Shown here piece by piece: positions 57,301 through 64,000 of a stretch of 64,000 nucleotides of DNA (its first letter is position 1; every line of letters starts with the position of its first letter). The position numbers were made by a program, and so were the translations under genes. Origin of the DNA: Rhexocercosporidium sp. MPI-PUGE-AT-0058 (Eukaryota > Ascomycota > Leotiomycetes > Helotiales); assembly GCA_020746875.1 (NCBI GenBank), contig JAGTJL010000015.1, positions 744,001 through 808,000 on the forward strand, given 5' to 3'. The notes under the pieces are model-generated. The model did not search any database, was not told the DNA's origin, and saw only the letters and a program-made list of their open reading frames with translations.

Positions 57301-57933
57301 GAATTCCGCGGTGACCCCGAAGAAGAAAAGCCATCCTCCGATGAAGCCAGACTCATGGAAGGTATATTCGCCCGCTCTGGTGTCCACAGCGCGCTAGAAC
57401 ACGACCAAATCATCAACGGAAAGCGAAAGATCACCGCCGACCGTAGCATGATCGAGCGAGAAGCCAAGAAGGTCGCAGCTGAAGCCGCAGCTGCTCTCCG
57501 CATAGCTGGTGAAGCTGCACAAAGCATCGAGCCCGGCACCGTGACTTGGACTGGCGACTTTGGAACTGCTGGACGACCAGTGAACAATCGTCGAGGTGCT
57601 GGAGGTTCTTCTGCTGCTGTGCTTTCTGGTCTTGCGAGCAGACAGGGTATTCCTGCCACTGGAAGTGCCAGTAGCTCCAGATCGGGTACTCCTGGTGCTA
57701 CCGAGAGACCACGTCCTCCCAAAGACTTCATGAAATTGATCCGTGACTTCATCCGAAGACACGGTGGTTCGGTCGCCAGCCAGTCTTTGGTCAATCACTT
57801 CAACCGCATGTGTAGGACTGATCAGCAGACGGTTGAGTTCAAAGCCATGCTTGGTGAGATTGCATACATAGAGGAAGGAGGTAGCAACTTGCGAATGAGA
57901 GGCAGATGGGTCCTGAAAGATGAGTTTCGTTAG
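54313..57933 (+). CDS. RAD26: SWI2/SNF2 DNA-repair ATPase Rad26/CSB
   Basis: Transcription-coupled repair ATPase (human ERCC6/CSB) that remodels stalled RNA polymerase II. Single exon, 1206 residues. ATPase motifs in order: [20 protein letters not shown] then MGLGKTIQ (motif I, about residue 435), [31 protein letters not shown] (motif II, about 564), [20 protein letters not shown] (III), [13 protein letters not shown], and [15 protein letters not shown] with [12 protein letters not shown] (V-VI, about 825-865). The acidic and basic N-terminal part includes a KKKKLNNG nuclear-localisation-like stretch. The C-terminus holds a helical segment ([20 protein letters not shown]) and a final [15 protein letters not shown] like the CSB winged-helix or ubiquitin-binding end. 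Confidence 0.94.
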   Translation: [1206 protein letters not shown]

Positions 57934-58676
57934 GGTTGCCCATGATGGGGTGGATCGTGGGAGGGTAAGATACGAGATTTGGGTTGGTAGAATGCGTTGC
58001 CTCTACATAGAGCACATCATCTGCATTTAGCGATGGCGTTTGGGAAGAACCGGGGAGTTCTGCCAGACGGATGGCTTATGAATTCGAATACCCGACAATG
58101 ATATGTTGTCAAATGCAAATGAATTTCTAGAATTTGCTTGTGTTGTCTCTAGTATTGAGAGCGAGTGACATAATCCATGTGATTTAGGTATTCCAACGTT
58201 CTCATCCGTTCTCTGTTGCTCTATCTGTTTGCCTCCTCATCTACTACTGAGCAACGTCTTCTAAGATGAAATGCTCAACATCCCCTACAACTTTTTAGAG
58301 AAAGCACCTCTCCGGCTATTAGGATGCAGGAAGCCGTAAGTTGCCTCGGGAAATTCCGCTAGATCAAGTGCTGCGAAGCATGCGGAGATCGCAAGATCAT
58401 TTCAAAGTCCTCGTTTAAACAGAAGGCACACTGCTCAAAACTATATCCATATACAAGACACCTTAGAAGTTGAACCGTCCGTCACGTACTCTATCCGCAA
58501 ACATACATAGCAACCGAGAAGCAAGGGCAGGGCTCCCCCACCATCCATCATCTGCAGCCTCGAGCTCAGCCTCGCGTCTGCCTTCCGCAACAACACTGCC
58601 TTTCTCAACCTCCAAGCAAGCACCATACATCATCTCAATCCATCACCACCTTATCCACTTCACAAGCATCCCCACT
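57934..58676. other. Intergenic region, nothing recognised
   Basis: About 740 bp between RAD26 and the next plus-strand gene; no coding signal. Confidence 0.4.
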
Positions 58677-59944
58677 ATGAAGAAAAGGACTGCCCCCGTC
58701 TCCACTCGCCCTCCTACCGCTCCCCGAGCCAAAATCAAGAGGAAGAAGAGACGATTTATGCTCAGTACCCCAAAGCGGGGATTCTATTTGAAAAAGAGAC
58801 CCGCATTCGATGCCTTTGAGGTGGGTCTCCTATCTTCCCTCTGTTTTGGTTTGGGAATCCATGGATGGTGCTGACGTGTTGAAATAGATCAAGAGTAGTA
58901 TCGATAATGGCATGGGCAAGATGGTGGGGAAAGTCGAGGTTGTTGAACCGGAGACTGGTATTCATGTGAGTATATGTATTAGGAACCGTTTGGAAAGCTG
59001 TCACTTCCCCATCTATTCTGACAGCATCTAATAAATAACCGAATCTAGTCTCAAGCCTGGGCTCTCGAAATCAAACCCCAAAACACCCCCTTCTTCCAAA
59101 TCCCCCTCGAAATCCGAACCCGCATCTTCGAGATCCTCTTCCATTCCTACGACCTCATGCTTTCTCCTCAGAAGCGGGGCAAGAGATTCGTCAATACCAA
59201 CGACGGCTTGCGTAATACACTGTTCTCTAGTCCGATAAAGACGTACCTCGCCGTCTCTCTCATATGCCGACAAGCCTATGTCGAGGTTGTTGGTGGTGCA
59301 CTTCTGTATAGGATGGGAGATTTTCACTTTAAGAGTGGTTTGCTAATGAGTAATTACTTGAGTAGGATCAATCGTGAGTCGGTTTCCACTTTGTCCTCTT
59401 CAGAGCTGGCAGGTTGGTTTAGTTCCCAAAGGAGTATCCCAGGAACCTGGGGGGAAGCATTAACACTTGACAAATCGAGATGTCTCCAGAATAGAACAAG
59501 CACTGTCTCTAGACAATACTCAGACACTGCGAAGATTATACTGATAATTCAATGCTAGCTTTCCACGTCTCCTCAATCACCCGCATAACCCTCACCCTCC
59601 GACTCACCAAGAGCTCGCAAACCATCCCCAAGAAAATCACCGACCTGCTCGCCACCACCAAGACCCTGAAACACCTCACAATCACACTATCCATCGATAC
59701 CGCCCTCTGTGAAAAGGACCTCTTAGCCCCAAACCTCTGGAAATACCATAACCTGAAAGAGGATCTCTGTGCCAAGATCGAGTCCGCGAAGAATTGGAAA
59801 GTCTTGAAAGGGCTGCGAAGCTTCGAGATGAAATTCAAGTCTTTTAGGTGTCGAGGCGGATACATACATAATTCTGACATAGATAGTCCGAGGTTGAAGG
59901 CTGTGGGACAAGAGATTGAGAAGGTTGTTATGAGGACTGAATAG
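58677..59944 (+). CDS. DUF7730/F-box-like fungal protein
   Basis: Exons 58677-58820, 58888-58965, 59049-59373, 59559-59944; 310 residues. The basic N-terminus (KRTAPVSTRPPTAPRAKIKR) precedes FFQIPLEIRTRIFEILFHSY, the LPxEIRxxIY-type helix common in fungal F-box-like and DUF7730 proteins. Then comes TYLAVSLICRQAYVEVVGG, the usual second half (LLxxCRQxYxE). The C-terminal part holds beta-strand and helix runs (ITRITLTLRL, LKHLTITLSI). Intron 3 is 185 nt, longer than the others in the window. These proteins form large, fast-changing families; targets are unknown and function is not assigned. Confidence 0.68.
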
Positions 59945-61217
59945 TGAGCATAGAAGAAATAGGGCGAGGGCAAGCAAGTAAGCATGTTAAACAGAAACGA
60001 ACGTATTTTACATGAGCAGAACAAAAGAAATTAAGTAGCCAAGAGCCAGTTACCATTGTTCATTCCATCATGAGAACACCAAATTGAAGAATAAGAGTTC
60101 CGGGAGACCGACGTACGTGCTGAAAGATTACCCAATGGGGATAGTACGAGAGCAGGCAGATAACTTTCCACTGAATCTATATTGAGATAGTTCAAAGTTA
60201 GTAGTATCTTTGAGTAAAAACATAGAAATTGACATTGTGGAAATGAGCAACCATCTATCGCTAAAACTCGGAAACGAATGTTTTAAAACTGATTGGGTGT
60301 AGTTACATGCCACCCGAACCGCAGCTTTTTATCCTCAGAGGATCTGGAATATCTTCTCTTGAACTGCTCAAGGCACTTGCCCCAAATGTGATGAGGACTC
60401 TTAAAGTAATGGGCCTCCCTCCATTTCCCCTCCAAATCAGTACGCAACAACCACTTCCTCGCAAGTCGTTTTGCATCAGGTATCACGATTGCCAAGTGGA
60501 TATACTGCTATTTTGAAGTTTGATTGTACTGTAGCTGGCTGGCCTGGCTCGAATTAAATATTGTACAGTGTATGCCCCTCCATAAGCGAATCTTCTCCGC
60601 CATGCTCCTTTCTCTCTCTATCATCCCCAGCATGGAGCGGTCCGACCCCGCTTCCCCTCCCACCCCAAGATTACAATACCAGCCAGCCAAGGCCATCAGA
60701 AAAAGTTGAAAAAAGACGAATGCAGCGCAGGCGTAACGATCCTAGGACCTTCCTCGTTTGCAAAAGGGGACAGTTCCAGCTCTCGCAGCAACACACAAAG
60801 TACCAACGCAAAATGCAGAAAGACGCGCATGCATGAATCCCCTCGCAAGTCGGGAGCGGGAGAAAATCAGGCAAGAAGAGCCAAAGAAAAGGAGAACTAT
60901 TGTCACAAAAGCTTTTAGTCGTTGGCCCCTGAGCCGGTCGATACCGTCCCCGTAAGGTCAAATCCCATGAGCCAAAAGAAAATGCAGCCAAAAGCAACCT
61001 GTCTCCCGCACACCTTCCGAAATGCGGAGCAAACGAGAAAAAGAAATCTGGTCTATTGGGTCGAGCGCGAGGTATCATGGTATGTAACAGAAAGGGAAGG
61101 AACTTTTAAGACACGTTTTGAAAAGGGCCCCGCCACAGATGCAAGATCAGCCCACCAGTTTATGCACAGAGATTAGGATGCTTCTGAAAACACTTTTTGT
61201 GTATGTTGACGGAATGC
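59945..61217. other. Convergent intergenic region, nothing recognised
   Basis: About 1.3 kb between the 3' ends of the DUF7730-like gene and eIF4G. Frames here overlap on several strands and lack motifs. Confidence 0.45.
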
Positions 61218-64000
61218 TCATGGCTCGCTCTCCTTGTTGTCAGACTTGTCTGCGGATGCAGGTGTAGCCTTTGACAAAGCGGGCGAGACGGATGTTGAAG
61301 GTGGCGAGGTTGGGTTCTCGTGATCACCAGAGCCTAATCCTGCAAGAAGACTATGAATAGTTAGGAACGTTTTCTCAAAGAGCGCTGAGGGTGTGAACAT
61401 ACCTGAATGCATTTGCGGAAGTAGCAGACTCCTTTTCCTTGTGGGGTGGTGTGCCTGTTCTTGACGAAGCTCCAGAATCCTCTCCCGTTCTGCTCAATGA
61501 ACCGCCGGGACCCATCTTGCGACCACTGTTGCTGCGCGATGAGAACATCGATGTTGGACCGAATGACATCTGCTGGCTGGAAGCTCTGCTGGCATTCTTG
61601 TTGGTAAGACGACGAAGATCATCCATACCAACAGTGTTCTTCTGGTAATCAACGGGGGGTTGGTTGTATTGGTTGGAGAAATTTCTTGAGTCGCCCCGAC
61701 CCATTTGCATACGTCCTCCTCCACGCTGACTGCCACGAGCATTGTTCTCAGCGGCCTTTTGACTGGCAGCTGCTTCGGCCTGTGATAAGTTAGTAAATTA
61801 CTTGTACGGTGTCAAGTCATGAGGAGAAACATACCTCGACTCGGATCTCATCAAGAGTCTTAGGGCCCTTGTTGTTGTCCTTGGACGCCCATCTCTTCTT
61901 TCGCAAATCGATGATATCCATCAGCATGAATCTCAGACGACTTGGCAACTCAGGTGTATCAATCATGCTCTGGATACGCTGGAAGTAGACGTCCATCATT
62001 GGCTTGCCCTTCTCCGTGCTGTCCAAGTTGAAACCGATTGTCTTGAGAAGCTTCGTTAAAGATTCGATTTCAGCCTCATCAGGAATACCAGTGTAATCAA
62101 CGAGCTTCTTTACACATTCGTGCATGATACGCTCCGTAAGCATGCTGAGCTTGTAAAGCTCACCAATGAACTGGACAAGACCAAGACCACGACGCTTGGC
62201 AGTAGCGGCAACGTAGTACTCATCGGACAGCATGGCTGCCTCCTCCGTCTTGGCGTCTTCCCGTTCACCTTCTGGCTTCTCTGGGAGATCCATCTTCCAG
62301 CCACGCTCGAACTCCTCTTGACATCTGTTAAGCAAGTATTTACGGAAAAGATTACCACCAGACACGATGTTGCCGTTCTTGTCGGTGATGCTCTCATCCT
62401 TGATTTCAGGGCTCATAGTTTCCAGCATACGCTTGCAGAACTTGGCATACATAGAAGCCCAGTGAGCCTCATCAGTAGCCTTCTCAAAGGTGAGTTGAAT
62501 GACTTGTCGGAGAGTACGTCCATCAGCTTCATCTTTGGACTGTGCAGCGATGGCGAGAATCTGGTCGGCAATCTTGTCGAACTTCTCTGGTGTCATCTTG
62601 TTCAGAGCAGCCTTCACCTTGCGCTGAACCATGTCGGGTTCCATATGTCCGGTAGCACCTGATGAGCCGGGAGTAGGACCAGCGGCGCCAGTGGCAGACT
62701 GAGATTGACCAATGCTGCGAGGCTTCCATCCACTAGCCGTGACTTGAATTGGCTTGAGATCCATGCCAGCAGTAAGTGGCATTGTCTTTGCTGCTTGTGC
62801 CTCCTGCTTTGCATTTGAGCCTTGAAAGTTGTCTTTTCTGCTTCCGCCGCGTTGTGTTCTGCTCTGTTGGCGAGGTGAGTGAGGCACGTTGTTCATACCA
62901 CCCGAGTTTGACATGCCACGTGCCATTTGATTGCCACCAGGGAAACCAGCACCGCCTGCCCGACTGAATGAGGTAGTAGCGGTTGGTTGAGGACGGGGCA
63001 TAGCGCCACTGGCCATGGCGAAGCGCATCTCTGAAGTGGTTCCAGGGGGAAGTGTCTTGCCACCAACAGCACCGAATGAGCCCATAGCGAAAGCACCAGG
63101 TTGGTTGTTTCGAGAAGAGTTTTGCCTGGGACCCATGCTACCACCACCACCGCCAGGTCGCGCAGAGCCTGGTCTAGCAGAACCTCCGTCACCATCTCCA
63201 ATAAGAGCCTTGATTTGTGACTCAAACTCCATGGATGGCTTTTCAATGAAGACCTTCTGGAATTGCAACAAGAACTCCTTGTCATACTTAAAGCTCTTAC
63301 CCTTCGTAGTGACAGCAGAGTTGAGAGCAGGGTTTGGCGAACTGATATTAGGTGGGTAGAGGGACGAGTTTAGAACCGTTAGGAAGCGAGCCGACTTGAG
63401 TGATTGGAGGGCGGCACTGGGTTGAGGAGGCTCAATAGGCTTGGTGTTGAGAGGGGCAAGGTTAAGTGCTGCTGGCTTGCCACGCTTCTCGGCCGGGTTG
63501 ACCTTGGGAGGAGGACCCATAGAGCTGTCAGAGTCAGGAGTTGATGCACCGCTGTCTGTGCCAAGAGTGAGGTTGGATAACTTCGTGGCCAAGGTGCTAG
63601 GGGTACTGGGTCCAGTCTTTGGAGCATCCTTTGTTTCCTCTGAAGCCTTGTCGCCAGCTGCAGCCTTTGCCTCCGCCTCTGCACGCTTTCGTTCCTTCTC
63701 GTCTTCCAGGCGCTCCATCTCACGCTCTTGCTCCTTGAGCTTGAGATCGTTTGCAGCTGCTTCTGCCTTTCTCTTCTCAGCGTTGGCAGCATCTGCAGCC
63801 TTCTTCTCGGCCTGACGCTTTGCAAGGAGCTCTGCCTCTTTCTTTTCTCTCTCGGCCTCAGCTGCCTCCATTTCTTGGATCTGGCGCTCCAACTCATCTT
63901 CTTCATCCTGCTTAGCCTTCTCGGCAGCAGCCTTAGCTTCAGCCTCTTCCTTGACCCTACGCTCTTCAGCAGCCTTAGCCTCTTCCTTTGCCTTCTCTTC
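61218..64000 (-). CDS. Translation initiation factor eIF4G (3' part)
   Basis: Scaffold of the eIF4F cap-binding complex, joining eIF4E, eIF4A and poly(A)-binding protein. Exons in window: 64000 (continuing beyond) to 61835, 61779-61403, 61350-61218; about 890 residues seen. The first part is a highly charged Glu/Lys/Ala helix (EEEAKAAEERRVKEE-like). The eIF4E-binding motif YDKEFLL (YxxxxL-hydrophobic) follows, then an Arg/Gly/Ser-rich RNA-binding stretch. The MIF4G domain runs from KVKAALNKMTPEKFDKIADQ through FRKYLLNRCQEEFERGW to LRFMLMDIIDLRKKRWASKD. The C-terminal tail is Gly/Arg/Ser-rich, ends SDNKESEP, and lacks MA3 and W2 domains, as in yeast eIF4G. Confidence 0.93.

Noticed and set aside
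1..64000. tRNA, rRNA, CRISPR or transposase genes
   Set aside because: No tRNA T-loop/acceptor arrangement, rRNA segment, spaced direct-repeat array or transposase/reverse-transcriptase motif was seen on visual reading. A covariance-model search could still find a short RNA gene.

Overview
The window is nuclear DNA from a filamentous ascomycete (Pezizomycotina; Leotiomycetes is a guess). The evidence is short introns (mostly 40-100 nt) with GT..AG ends and CTAAC-like branch sites, single-copy eukaryotic housekeeping genes, and fungus-specific families (AA9 LPMO, UstYa/DUF3328, Spo12). No tRNA, rRNA, CRISPR array or intact transposon was seen. Gene models were built by eye, by joining reading frames at splice sites that keep the phase; exon coordinates are given in each entry.

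Left part (1-13.4 kb) is accessory and gene-poor. It holds the 3' part of a secreted AA9 lytic polysaccharide monooxygenase, whose copper-binding N-terminal His lies at the window edge. Next come two convergent paralogues encoding 12-cysteine, single-pass membrane proteins of unknown function. About 5 kb with only one weak candidate gene follows, then a lone UstYa/DUF3328 oxidase-like gene.

Middle part (13.6-31 kb) is mostly core RNA and ribosome biology: CBF5 (H/ACA pseudouridine synthase), a GANP-like SAC3 mRNA-export scaffold with an FG-rich N-terminus, and LTV1 (40S) head-to-head with LSG1 (60S). An ACAD10/11-like acyl-CoA dehydrogenase, a small Spo12-like mitotic-exit protein, and RBG1/DRG1 with several micro-exons and an apparent GC-AG intron follow.

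31-33.5 kb holds three tandem minus-strand genes for small tail-anchored-like membrane proteins that share three short motifs. I recognise no family for them; this is the best candidate for something undescribed.

Right part (33.9-64 kb): DNA polymerase alpha (POL1) is divergent from a mitochondrial-type PPR gene across a promoter with clustered CGCG (MBF-like) sites. Then come a large unrecognised low-complexity protein with one unresolved splice junction, an RRM protein, YAK1 kinase with a long upstream region, RAD26/CSB, a small DUF7730/F-box-like gene, and the 3' part of eIF4G running off the right edge.
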